A stretch of DNA of 64,000 nucleotides from Ornithomonoglobus_A sp034090805 (GTDB taxonomy: Bacteria; Bacillota; Clostridia; UBA1381): assembly GCA_034090805.1 (NCBI GenBank), contig JAXDRV010000104.1, forward strand, positions 1-64,000, in the 5' to 3' direction. Shown here one piece after another: positions 50,198 to 58,615 of this stretch (its first letter is position 1; the number at the start of each line of letters is the position of its first letter). The notes under the pieces are model-generated. The model made no database searches. It had not been told where the DNA came from and was given only the letters and a program-made list of their open reading frames with translations. Made by a program: the position numbers and the translations under genes.

Positions 50198-51211
50198 TCA
50201 GCCTTCAAACCCGTTCGGGTGTGTCGACTGCCATCTCCATGAATCCTCGCACATTTCCTCAATGCCTCTTGTTGCCTCCCAGTCAAGCTCTGCCTTTGCC
50301 TTTGCCGGATTTGCGTAGCACTGTGCAATGTCGCCGGGACGTCTGGGGTCGATCTGATACGGTATCTCCTTGCCGCACGCCTTTGAAAATGCGTCGATTA
50401 TCTGAAGCACGCTGTAGCCGTTGCCCGTGCCGAGGTTATATATATGCACGCCCGGAACGTCTGTTTTCTTTTCAATCGCCTTGAGATGTCCCAAAGCAAG
50501 GTCAACAACGTGAATATAATCTCTCACGCCTGTTCCGTCGGGAGTGGGATAATCGTTGCCGAATACGTGAACCTTCTCAAGCTTGCCGACAGCAACCTGC
50601 GCAACGTACGGAAGAAGATTGTTGGGTATTCCCTTGGGATCCTCACCCATAATTCCGCTCTTGTTTGCGCCGATAGGATTAAAGTATCTCAAAAGCGTTA
50701 CCGACAGCTTGCTGTTTGCCGCATGAGTATCCTTTAAAATCTGTTCAATAAATAACTTTGTCGAGCCGTAGGGATTTGTCGTCGAAAGCGGGAAGTCCTC
50801 CGTAATGGGAACTGTTTTCGGCATTCCGTAAACCGTAGCCGAGGACGAGAACACGATGTTATTCACGTCATACTTTTCCATAAGCTGTAACAGATACAGT
50901 GTGCCTGTTATGTTATTGTGATAATATGTAATCGGTATCTGAGTGGATTCACCCACTGCCTTAAGTCCCGCAAAATGAATTACCGCATCAATCTTGTTTT
51001 CGGCAAATACCTTCTCCATTTCGTCCTTGTCGAGCATATCAACCTTGTAGAACGGGAAATCCTTGCCTGTAAGCTTCTTTACCGCGTCAAGGCACTTCTC
51101 GCTTGAATTTGAAAGATTGTCGAGAACAATTATTTCATAGCCTGCATTAAGCAGCTCTACGCAGGTGTGACTGCCGATATATCCGGCACCGCCGGTAACT
51201 AAAATTTTCAT
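50198..51211 (-). CDS. galE: UDP-glucose 4-epimerase GalE
   Basis: It interconverts UDP-glucose and UDP-galactose with bound NAD. The 337-residue protein has VTGGAGYIGSHTCVELLNAG (5-24), the catalytic SSSATVYG and YGSTK (Tyr-x-x-x-Lys) near 122-155. PIGANKSGIMGEDPKGIPNN lies near 180, with PTPDGTGVRDYIHVVDLA following. CAGGAGGA SD. It has its own promoter and is followed by manA. Confidence 0.95.
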   Translation of the reverse strand: MKILVTGGAGYIGSHTCVELLNAGYEIIVLDNLSNSSEKCLDAVKKLTGKDFPFYKVDMLDKDEMEKVFAENKIDAVIHFAGLKAVGESTQIPITYYHNNITGTLYLLQLMEKYDVNNIVFSSSATVYGMPKTVPITEDFPLSTTNPYGSTKLFIEQILKDTHAANSKLSVTLLRYFNPIGANKSGIMGEDPKGIPNNLLPYVAQVAVGKLEKVHVFGNDYPTPDGTGVRDYIHVVDLALGHLKAIEKKTDVPGVHIYNLGTGNGYSVLQIIDAFSKACGKEIPYQIDPRRPGDIAQCYANPAKAKAELDWEATRGIEEMCEDSWRWQSTHPNGFEG

Positions 51212-51305
51212 AGCTTTTAATCCTCCTGATTTTTATAATTCGTGTGACAGGCAAAACACCCGTATTGGGCGAAATCTTAATTTTGCGCATCACTGCTATA
51301 ATTCA

Positions 51306-51334
51306 ATTATACATCATATTTACCGATTATTCAA
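51306..51334 (-). promoter_or_regulatory. Promoter of galE-manA
   Basis: On the minus strand TTGAAT (51329-51334), 17-nt spacer, TATAAT (51306-51311), about 95 nt before galE. Confidence 0.65.
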
Positions 51335-51360
51335 TAGCAAAAAATCAATTTTTATTATAT

Positions 51361-53103
51361 TTATTTTGAATACATACTGTATAGGTTATAATACAGTCCT
51401 TTTTTTGCCAAAAGCTCCTCATGCGTCCCCTGCTCCTCTATGCCGTTTTCGGTCAGCACAAGTATGAGCGTTGCGTTTCTTATGGTCGTAAGGCGGTGAG
51501 CTATCGTGAACACCGTCCTCCCTTTTGACAGCTCCTCAAGCGACTGCTGAACTATTCTTTCGCTTTCGTTGTCAAGTGCGGAGGTAGCCTCGTCAAGAAT
51601 GAGTATCGGGGGATTTTTGAGGAATACTCTTGCAATTGAAATCCTCTGCTTCTGCCCTCCCGAAAGCTTTACTCCTCTTTCGCCGACATATGTGTTGTAT
51701 CCGTCCGGAAGAGCCAAGATAAACTCATGCGCCCCGGCACGCTTTGCCGCCTTTATCACATCGTCCATGGAGGCGCCCGGCAGTCCGTAGGCTATGTTTT
51801 CAAACACAGTTCCCGAAAACAGATATACGTCCTGCTGCACCGTTCCGACGGCATTCCTGAGGGATTTCAGTGTGACGCTTGTTATATCCGTCCCGTCAAT
51901 CAAAATACGTCCCTCCGTAACATCGTAAAATCTCGGAATCAGGCTGCACAGCGTCGTCTTTCCGCCTCCCGACGGACCGACAAGCGCAACGCTTTCCCCT
52001 TTTTTGATGTCGAGATTGATATTCGACAGTACCTCCGTTTCGGTATCATCGCTGTAATGGAAGCCTACATTGTCAAACTTGATGTTGCCCTCAACGTTTT
52101 TCAGCTCCGAAGCGTTATCCTTTTCCGTAATATCGGCGGGCGTGTCCATAATCTCGATAAAACGCTCTATTCCCGTCATTCCGCGCTGGAACTGCTCGGT
52201 AAACTGAATTATCGTTCTGAGTGACGCAAGCAGAGTGCTGACGTAAAGCAGATACGGAGTCAAATCCGCCGCCGACAGCTCGCCATTTATTATAAACAAT
52301 CCTCCGGCAACAACTACCGTAAGATACATTATACCCTCAAAAAACCTGTTCGAGGTCTGGAAGCCTGCCATATAAAAATAGCCCGTCTTTTTCGTTCCGA
52401 GAAATTTTTTATTCCCCTCCTCAAACTTTTTCGCCTCCGCCTCCTCGTTGGCAAACGACTTTACCACACGTATTCCGAGAAGAGTATCCTCCGCTTGGGC
52501 ATTTATTTCGCCTATCTGCTCACGCTGGCTCTTAAACGCTTTGCGCATACGTCCGTTGAAGAATTTTATAAAAATAAACAGCAGCGGCATCGACAGGAAA
52601 ATTATAAGCGCAAAGGGTATGTTTACGCTGCACAGAATTACAAACGACACTACTATTTTCAAGCTGCATATGAACAGCTCCTCCGGGCAGTGATGAGCAA
52701 ATTCCGTCACGTCAAACAGGTCGTTTGTAAGCCTTGACATAAGCTGTCCGATTTTATGGTTTGAATAAAATGAGTGCGACAGCGTTTCAAGATGCCCGAA
52801 TAAATCACGGCGCATATCCGTTTCGATTTTTGCGCCCATTATGTGACCCGTATCCGCCATGTAAAAATTTGCCGCCGCATCGATTATGCGCAGTATAAGA
52901 TAAAATGCTCCGATTTTCAGCACAAGTCCGACAGTCAGCGAGGCTATGTCATTCATGGCGATTTCCGTTATATGACGGACAAGCATCGGAAACACAAGCT
53001 CGCACACCGTCGTAAGCGACGCACACAGCAAATCGAATACGAGTATCGGTATGTACGGCTTAAAATACGGTACAAACCGCTTTATAAGATATGTCATTTT
53101 CAT
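51361..53103 (-). CDS. ABC transporter, fused permease and ATPase (MsbA/BmrA type)
   Basis: A 580-residue half-transporter exporter. Six membrane helices (about 15-310) precede the ATPase domain. It shows Walker A LVGPSGGGKTTLCSLI near 370, the signature LSGGQKQRISIARVF, Walker B PILILDEATSALDNE and H-loop IAHRLTTIRNA. It could work as a homodimer exporting lipids, drugs or peptides; substrate unknown. Start at 53103 is 8 nt from GAGGAG. A family-2 A-module lies directly upstream. Confidence 0.92.
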   Translation of the reverse strand: MKMTYLIKRFVPYFKPYIPILVFDLLCASLTTVCELVFPMLVRHITEIAMNDIASLTVGLVLKIGAFYLILRIIDAAANFYMADTGHIMGAKIETDMRRDLFGHLETLSHSFYSNHKIGQLMSRLTNDLFDVTEFAHHCPEELFICSLKIVVSFVILCSVNIPFALIIFLSMPLLFIFIKFFNGRMRKAFKSQREQIGEINAQAEDTLLGIRVVKSFANEEAEAKKFEEGNKKFLGTKKTGYFYMAGFQTSNRFFEGIMYLTVVVAGGLFIINGELSAADLTPYLLYVSTLLASLRTIIQFTEQFQRGMTGIERFIEIMDTPADITEKDNASELKNVEGNIKFDNVGFHYSDDTETEVLSNINLDIKKGESVALVGPSGGGKTTLCSLIPRFYDVTEGRILIDGTDITSVTLKSLRNAVGTVQQDVYLFSGTVFENIAYGLPGASMDDVIKAAKRAGAHEFILALPDGYNTYVGERGVKLSGGQKQRISIARVFLKNPPILILDEATSALDNESERIVQQSLEELSKGRTVFTIAHRLTTIRNATLILVLTENGIEEQGTHEELLAKKGLYYNLYSMYSK

Positions 53104-53125
53104 ATGTTAATCTCCTCTCTTTTCT

Positions 53126-53221
53126 TCGGACTTTGAGATATTTCCGATTAAGCTTCGGCTCAAACACCCTCACTGCGTTCGGAACTCGCCAAAGCTTAAT
53201 CGGAAACATCACAAAATCCGA
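53126..53221 (-). repeat. Family-2 module A alone between acyltransferase and ABC genes
   Basis: TTTGAGATATTTCCGATTAAG and CTTAATCGGAAACATCACAAA are inverted-repeat ends. The core holds CCCTCACTGCGTTCGGAACTC, as in the A modules at 9.1 and 36.1 kb. The stem differs from other copies by paired changes (CCGATT/AATCGG against CTGATT/AATCAT). Module B and the outer ends are missing. Confidence 0.7.
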
Positions 53222-54430
53222 CTACTTTATTTTTATATGCGTATATCTTTTCAACGCTCCCTTAAAGCCGTATTTCACAATCGGTCTTTCAATCAGATAT
53301 GTGCTTATAACTGCCGCTGCAAGGCTCAGAGCTATGCTCAGCAGCAAAAATATCACCATCGCTCTTTTGTCGTTCATAACCGGGTCTGCCGTTGTCGGCG
53401 GGATATTCAGCTTCTTTAATACAATATGGATATTTTGGTGCCAAAGATAGAAGCTGTAGGAAATTGCCGAAACAAAGGCAAAAAACCTGTTCCCCAAAAA
53501 TCTTTGCCACGCACCCGCAGAATACGACGCCGAAAATATAAAAAGCGCAAACAGTGCCGACGGTATCGTTCGGTACAAAAGTCTGTGGTAGGACTGCGCG
53601 TCTGCGCCGTCGATCAGTGCCGCTCCCATCCATATCATATAATAATACACTCCGACAAGGCTCAGCAATGACGCCGCCGTCATCAGCACTCTTGAGGCTT
53701 TTGACAGCGTAAGCCTGTTTCGGACATACACAACGCAGTATGCGCTGAACATTCCCCAGCCGAACACATCGGTATACAACAGCGGGTTTGCCATTACGTA
53801 TATGTCAACTCCGAGCTTTGACGCTGCCCTAAGTCTGCATATATGCCCGATTATCAGCATGATTCCGAATGTACCTGACGGACTTTTTCTGAAAAATGAC
53901 GCAATAATCGGGAAAACCAAATAAAATGCCGCCTCTATCCCAAGTGTCCATGCGGTTGATATTACAGAGCCGAGAGTAGACGGCGTACAATTATGAAGAA
54001 AAAGCGCATGAAGTCCGAAATGCTTTATCACATCCGCCGCACTGTGTACATTATAGGTATTATAGGACAGCACCGGAAAAACAAGCAGCAGCAACAGCAT
54101 AAAATAGTACGACGGAAGTATTCGCCTGAGTCTTTTTATGTAAAACTGTTTCCACGAAATCGGCTTTGACTCACCGAACATATTCCGCGCAATCGGATAA
54201 AAAAGTCCGAAGCCGCTCATTACAAAAAAGGCCTCTATCGCAATATAGCCGTACCTTTGGAACGGCTCAAGATTGACCGTTATTCCGAAAATATCAAATT
54301 TTGCCGACAGCCACGTCTGCTGCCAGTTATGAAATGCAAATATCAAAATCGTGCAGACGGCTCTCAAGGCATCAAGCGCAGGGATATAGCCGTCAATGCT
54401 TTCTTTTCTTGTTTTTATTATTTTCATCAT
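53222..54430 (-). CDS. OafA-type membrane acyltransferase (acyltransferase family 3)
   Basis: A 402-residue protein with about ten membrane helices. The N-terminal family motif is PALDALRAVCTILIFAFHNW (catalytic His), followed by AFFVMSGFGLFYPIARNM and FYIKRLRRILPSYYFM. Such enzymes O-acetylate cell-surface polysaccharide or peptidoglycan. The start MMKIIKTRK at 54430 is preferred; upstream in-frame codons encode the Cys/Pro-rich overlap with a small ORF. It lies downstream of the M18 gene on the same strand. Confidence 0.85.
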   Translation of the reverse strand: MMKIIKTRKESIDGYIPALDALRAVCTILIFAFHNWQQTWLSAKFDIFGITVNLEPFQRYGYIAIEAFFVMSGFGLFYPIARNMFGESKPISWKQFYIKRLRRILPSYYFMLLLLLVFPVLSYNTYNVHSAADVIKHFGLHALFLHNCTPSTLGSVISTAWTLGIEAAFYLVFPIIASFFRKSPSGTFGIMLIIGHICRLRAASKLGVDIYVMANPLLYTDVFGWGMFSAYCVVYVRNRLTLSKASRVLMTAASLLSLVGVYYYMIWMGAALIDGADAQSYHRLLYRTIPSALFALFIFSASYSAGAWQRFLGNRFFAFVSAISYSFYLWHQNIHIVLKKLNIPPTTADPVMNDKRAMVIFLLLSIALSLAAAVISTYLIERPIVKYGFKGALKRYTHIKIK

Positions 54431-54572
54431 ATTCCCCGTGCCTTGCCGTGCGGCCGCCTTTTTCGCATAAAAGAACCGCAGCGGCAGTACACAAGGCGGC
54501 GGCAGCTCCGGCAAGAATAAGTCCCGCCGGCACTGCTCCGCAGCCCTGTACCGCAAGTCTGAGCATAGTCAT
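54393..54572 (-). CDS. Possible small membrane protein between M18 peptidase and acyltransferase genes
   Basis: A 59-codon ORF begins 1 nt after the M18 stop (TAATATG) and ends 38 nt inside the acyltransferase gene. It encodes one hydrophobic helix (AGLILAGAAAALCTAAAVLL) between a short head and a basic tail (EYDENNKNKKRKH). There is no clear SD, so translation would depend on coupling to the upstream stop. It fills what would otherwise be a 143-nt gap. It may be spurious. Confidence 0.35.
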   Translation of the reverse strand: MTMLRLAVQGCGAVPAGLILAGAAAALCTAAAVLLCEKGGRTARHGEYDENNKNKKRKH

Positions 54573-54573
54573 A

Positions 54574-55980
54574 TTATCTGTACTTATAAAAAGCCTTGTA
54601 TGCTTTATATGCCATATAAATATCCGTTTTTGCCGTTATTTCAAACGGAGCGTGCATTGACAAAACCGATACGCCGCAGTCTATTACGTCCATGTTCAGG
54701 TTTGCAACGTACTGTGCAATCGTTCCGCCGCCTCCTGCGTCAACCTTGCCAAGCTCTCCCGTCTGCCACACAACGTTATCCTTTGCCATAATCCGTGCAA
54801 GCTCGCTGACAAACTCCGCATTTGCGTCCGATGAACCGGATTTTCCTCTCGCTCCGGTGTACTTCGTCAAAACAACACCACAGTTGCAGAAAGATGCGTT
54901 CCTCTTTTCCGATACGCTCTCATAAGTGGGATCTACTCCGGCATTCACGTCCGAGGACATACAAGCCGAGCTTGATATTACCTTGTTATACTGAGTAATC
55001 GTGCATGAGCCTGTCATCTTTTCGATAATCTCGGCAACCGTCATCTCAAAGAATGCGCTCTTCATTCCGGTGTTGCCCATCGAGCCTATCTCCTCTTTGT
55101 CAACAAGTATCGCCATCGCCGTCTTTTTCGGTGCGGAGATGTCGAGAATACCACGCAAAGTCGTAAATGCACACACTCTGTCGTCCTGACCGTATGCGCC
55201 TATAAAGCTTTCGTCAAATCCCACATTCTTTGCCTTAAACGCAGGCACAGCCTCAATTTCCGCTGTACGGAAATCGCACTCCTTCATGCCGTATTTTTCG
55301 TTTAAGTGCTTTAAAATCATAAGCTTTACCTTTTCGCTTACGTCCTTTGATGTAACGGGACGGCCGCCCACAAGTATATTCAGGTTTTCGCCCTCAATAC
55401 CCTCTGTCATTTTCTTTGACATCTGATCCCCCGCAAGATGCGGCAGCAAATCAGTCACGCAGAAAACGGGATCACTTTCATTTTCGCCTATGTTAAGCTC
55501 TATTTTATCCCCGTTTTCGGTATATATCACACCATGGAGAGCAAGAGGGATTGTTGTCCACTGATACTTCTTTATTCCTCCGTAATAGTGCGTCTTAAAA
55601 AGCGCCATATCGTTGCTTTCATAGAGCGGGTTTTGCTTAAGGTCAAGCCTCGGTGAGTCGATATGCGCTCCGACAAGGTTTATACCATTTGAAATATCCT
55701 CCGTTCCGATAACGGCAAGCAAAATATTTTTGCCCCTGTTTACCGTGTAAACCTTATCGCCCGCCTTCAGTGCGGAAACGTCACCAAGCGGCTTAAAGCC
55801 GTTCTCCTCGGCAAGCCTTATGCTAAGCTCCACGCACTCTCTTTCCGTTTTTCCGCTGTCAAGAAATCCTCTGTATTCATCGCAGAGACCGTTCATCTCC
55901 GAAAGCTCCTCGTCCGTGATCACCTCATACACGTTCGTTCGCTTATAACTTAAATCCTCAAATAATTCCTTATCTGTCAA
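54574..55980 (-). CDS. M18-family aminopeptidase
   Basis: A 468-residue zinc aminopeptidase of the aspartyl-aminopeptidase/ApeA-ApeB class. Metal-site stretches include VGAHIDSPRLDLKQNPLY near 80, IGAYGQDDRVCAFTTLRGI near 250 and VDKEEIGSMGNTGMKS near 285. SMHAPFEITAKTD lies near the C-terminus. It trims N-terminal residues from cytoplasmic peptides. The start is TTG, with AAAGG 10 nt upstream; no better start exists. It is divergent from the glycosylase gene. Confidence 0.92.
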   Translation of the reverse strand: MTDKELFEDLSYKRTNVYEVITDEELSEMNGLCDEYRGFLDSGKTERECVELSIRLAEENGFKPLGDVSALKAGDKVYTVNRGKNILLAVIGTEDISNGINLVGAHIDSPRLDLKQNPLYESNDMALFKTHYYGGIKKYQWTTIPLALHGVIYTENGDKIELNIGENESDPVFCVTDLLPHLAGDQMSKKMTEGIEGENLNILVGGRPVTSKDVSEKVKLMILKHLNEKYGMKECDFRTAEIEAVPAFKAKNVGFDESFIGAYGQDDRVCAFTTLRGILDISAPKKTAMAILVDKEEIGSMGNTGMKSAFFEMTVAEIIEKMTGSCTITQYNKVISSSACMSSDVNAGVDPTYESVSEKRNASFCNCGVVLTKYTGARGKSGSSDANAEFVSELARIMAKDNVVWQTGELGKVDAGGGGTIAQYVANLNMDVIDCGVSVLSMHAPFEITAKTDIYMAYKAYKAFYKYR

Positions 55981-56014
55981 AATAATCAGACCTTTCTATA
56001 CATTATTCACATTT

Positions 56015-56043
56015 AGTATACCACATTATCAAAATTTAGTCCA
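56015..56043 (-). promoter_or_regulatory. Candidate promoter of the M18 aminopeptidase gene
   Basis: On the minus strand TGGACT (56038-56043), 17-nt spacer, TATACT (56015-56020) with an extended -10 TGG. Confidence 0.45.
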
Positions 56044-56080
56044 CACTTTTTATAAAATTGATAAAATTTATACAAATTCA

Positions 56081-56109
56081 TTGATAAAAAGTTAACGTTG
56101 TGATATAAT
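56081..56109 (+). promoter_or_regulatory. Promoter of the glycosylase gene, abutting its start codon
   Basis: TTGATA (56081-56086), 17-nt spacer, TATAAT (56104-56109) with an extended -10 TGA. The likely start codon is at 56119, so the mRNA would have almost no 5' leader. Confidence 0.7.
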
Positions 56110-56118
56110 ATGTATACT

Positions 56119-56994
56119 ATGGAAATTAAAAGTAAAGATAATAATACGATATTGAGAAATGTCCCGGATTTTGATCTGCGTCATATATTCGACTGCGGTC
56201 AGTGCTTTCGTTTCAATCCCGACGGTGAGAACGCATATATCGGCACCGCCTTTGGGCGCACACTGAGAATTTCCCAAAACGGAGATGAGATAGTGCTGCA
56301 CGATACGCCGCTTGAGGATTTCAACTCCATTTGGTACGGCTTTTTCGATTTGGAGCGTGATTACGGAAACATAAAGTCACGTCTTTCCTCCGATGAGGTC
56401 ATGCGGGAGGCTGCCGCCTACGGCAGCGGAATAAGGATACTGCGCCAAGAGCTGTGGGAAACGGTAATATCATTTATCATTTCCGCCAGCAACAACATTC
56501 CGAGGATAAAGGGAATTATCGAAAGGCTGTGCGCCGCCTTCGGCGATGAGATACATTACATGGGCGGCACGTATTATTCGTTCCCTGCGCCGGAGCGGCT
56601 TGCGTCGCTTACGCTTGAGGATTTAAGCGTTATACGTGCGGGCTTCCGTGACAAATACATATTAAACGCAGCGAAAAAAATCGCCTCGGGAGAGATTTCT
56701 CTTGAATATATATCCACACTTCCCACCCCCGAAGCAAAGGCGGAGCTTATGAAAATAAGCGGTGTGGGCAACAAGGTTTCGGACTGCATACTCCTTTTCG
56801 GACTGGGACGCACAGATTCGTTCCCTGTCGATGTATGGATAAAGCGGATAACGGAGCATTGCTTTTTCGGACGTGAGGCGTCGGTAAAAGAGGTATCGGA
56901 GCTTGCGGAGCAAAAATTTGGCGAGCTCGGCGGATTTGCCCAGCAGTATTTGTTTTTCTGGGCAAGGGATAACAAAATAGGTACCGACGGCTGA
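56119..56994 (+). CDS. ogg: 8-oxoguanine DNA glycosylase (OGG1 type)
   Basis: It removes 8-oxoguanine from DNA. The 291-residue protein has an OGG N-terminal domain (FDCGQCFRFNPD near 24) and a helix-hairpin-helix-GPD domain. MKISGVGNKVSDCILLFGLG carries the catalytic Lys, followed by DSFPVDVWIKRI with the catalytic Asp. Two ATGs are possible. That at 56110 overlaps the -10 hexamer and would lie upstream of the predicted transcript start, so 56119 (MEIKSK) is chosen. No SD is present. The zinc-ribbon gene follows after 16 nt. Confidence 0.92.
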   Translation: MEIKSKDNNTILRNVPDFDLRHIFDCGQCFRFNPDGENAYIGTAFGRTLRISQNGDEIVLHDTPLEDFNSIWYGFFDLERDYGNIKSRLSSDEVMREAAAYGSGIRILRQELWETVISFIISASNNIPRIKGIIERLCAAFGDEIHYMGGTYYSFPAPERLASLTLEDLSVIRAGFRDKYILNAAKKIASGEISLEYISTLPTPEAKAELMKISGVGNKVSDCILLFGLGRTDSFPVDVWIKRITEHCFFGREASVKEVSELAEQKFGELGGFAQQYLFFWARDNKIGTDG

Positions 56995-57010
56995 CGGGAA
57001 AGGACAGGAT

Positions 57011-57604
57011 ATGCTGATAGATTACAATAAAACTGCCGCCTGCGTATGTCCGTTCTGTTCAACGGTGTCGCAGATGTCGCTTTCCGCATTTGATTTTTCG
57101 GGCGGGAAGTCCGTTGTGCTTAAATGCAGGTCAAAGGGCTGCGGCGAGCAATGTGTTACCATTGCACCGAAAAACAAAAAATACAGAATAGATGCGGAAT
57201 GTCCCGTATGCGGAGGAGTTCACTCCTTTTACATCGCCGCCGACAGCGTGTGGAAAAGGACGCTTGTTTCCTTTAAATGCCCAGAATCGGGAATTGATAT
57301 ATTTTTCATAGGCAGCAGCAATGCGGTAAACAAAAAGCTTGACGAGGTTATGAAGATCTACGAGGAGCTTGAGGCGGAATACGACGATGAGCCGGATTTA
57401 ATTTATGAAATATTGACAAGGCTTAACGCTCTTGCCATAGACCATAAGATAAAATGCCGGTGCGGCTGCGAAAAAATCGGCGCAACCGTCCATGAGGACG
57501 GAATATTTCTTATCTGCTCGGAATGTGGACTTTCACGGACTATTGTCCCGGACGAGAACACGCTTGAGCAGCTTCTGAACGCAGGGTCGTTCATCTTAAA
57601 ATAG
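57011..57604 (+). CDS. Multi-zinc-ribbon protein of unknown function
   Basis: A 197-residue protein with four or five Cys pairs: CVCPFC near 11-16, KCRSKGCGEQC near 39-49, CPVCGG near 64 and KCPESG. The C-terminal end has CRCGC and LICSECGLSR near 150-175. The layout suggests at least two zinc ribbons flanking a central helix (DEVMKIYEELEAEYDDEPD). I do not recognise a named family. It lies 16 nt after ogg with an AAAGGACAGGA SD and is probably co-transcribed, which hints at a nucleic-acid role but does not show it. Confidence 0.7.
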   Translation: MLIDYNKTAACVCPFCSTVSQMSLSAFDFSGGKSVVLKCRSKGCGEQCVTIAPKNKKYRIDAECPVCGGVHSFYIAADSVWKRTLVSFKCPESGIDIFFIGSSNAVNKKLDEVMKIYEELEAEYDDEPDLIYEILTRLNALAIDHKIKCRCGCEKIGATVHEDGIFLICSECGLSRTIVPDENTLEQLLNAGSFILK

Positions 57605-57654
57605 TTAAAATAATATAAATTATTTTATGTTAAATACAAATAGGAGGAATTATA

Positions 57655-58518
57655 ATGTTAGTTTCAGCAACAGAAATGTTAAAAAAAGCGGTTGAAGGCA
57701 AGTATGCCGTAGGTCAGTTCAACATCAACAATCTTGAATGGACAAAGTCAATTCTTGCCACTGCACAGGAGAACAACTCACCGGTAATACTCGGTGTTTC
57801 GGAGGGTGCGGGAAAATACATGACCGGCTTTAAGACGGTTTCCGCTATGGTAAAGGCTATGATTGAGGAAATGAACATCACTGTTCCCGTAGCTCTGCAT
57901 CTTGACCACGGCTCATACGACGGCTGCTACAAGTGCATAAAGGCAGGTTTTTCGTCAATCATGTTTGACGGCTCACACTTCCCCATCGAGGAAAACATCG
58001 CAAAGACAACAGAGCTTGTTAAGGTTGCTCACGCAATGGGTCTTTCCATCGAGGCTGAGGTAGGCTCAATCGGCGGCGAAGAGGACGGAGTTGTCGGCGC
58101 AGGCGAAATCGCAGATCCCGAAGAGTGCAGAAAGATTGCAGACCTCGGCGTAGATTTCCTCGCAGCAGGCATCGGCAATATCCACGGCAAGTATCCCGAA
58201 AACTGGGCAGGTCTTGATTTTGACGCACTTGCAAAAACAAAGGCTCTCATAGGCGATCTTCCGCTCGTTCTTCACGGCGGCACAGGCATTCCGGAGGATA
58301 TGATAAAGAAGGCAATCTCACTGGGCGTTGCAAAAATTAACGTAAATACAGAATGTCAGCTTTACTTCCAGGAGGCAACAAGAAAGTACATCGAGGCAGG
58401 CAAGGACCTCGAAGGCAAGGGCTTTGACCCCAGAAAGCTTCTCGCTCCCGGTGCTGAGGCTATCAAGGTTATCGTTAAAGAAAAGATGGAGCTGTTCGGC
58501 TCGGTCAACAAAGCGTAA
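57655..58518 (+). CDS. fba: Class II fructose-bisphosphate aldolase
   Basis: It splits fructose-1,6-bisphosphate in glycolysis and is zinc-dependent. The 287-residue protein has GKYAVGQFNINNLEWTKSIL near 15, the zinc motif VALHLDHGSYD near 80 and EAEVGSIGGEEDG near 130. The phosphate-binding VLHGGTGIPEDMI lies near 205, followed by KINVNTECQ. AGGAGG SD. Codon use is strongly biased as in gdhA, consistent with high expression. A strong terminator follows. Confidence 0.95.
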   Translation: MLVSATEMLKKAVEGKYAVGQFNINNLEWTKSILATAQENNSPVILGVSEGAGKYMTGFKTVSAMVKAMIEEMNITVPVALHLDHGSYDGCYKCIKAGFSSIMFDGSHFPIEENIAKTTELVKVAHAMGLSIEAEVGSIGGEEDGVVGAGEIADPEECRKIADLGVDFLAAGIGNIHGKYPENWAGLDFDALAKTKALIGDLPLVLHGGTGIPEDMIKKAISLGVAKINVNTECQLYFQEATRKYIEAGKDLEGKGFDPRKLLAPGAEAIKVIVKEKMELFGSVNKA

Positions 58519-58524
58519 ATATCC

Positions 58525-58558
58525 AAAGACTGCGCTGCCAAAGGCGCAGTCTTTTTTT
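58525..58558 (+). terminator. Terminator of fba
   Basis: Perfect 11-bp stem AAAGACTGCGC/GCGCAGTCTTT followed by a T-run, 7 nt after the stop. Confidence 0.9.
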
Positions 58559-58615
58559 GTGCGTACGCATAACACCTCTGATTTTGTCATAGACTTAAAC
58601 AAAGGAGGTGCGGGT

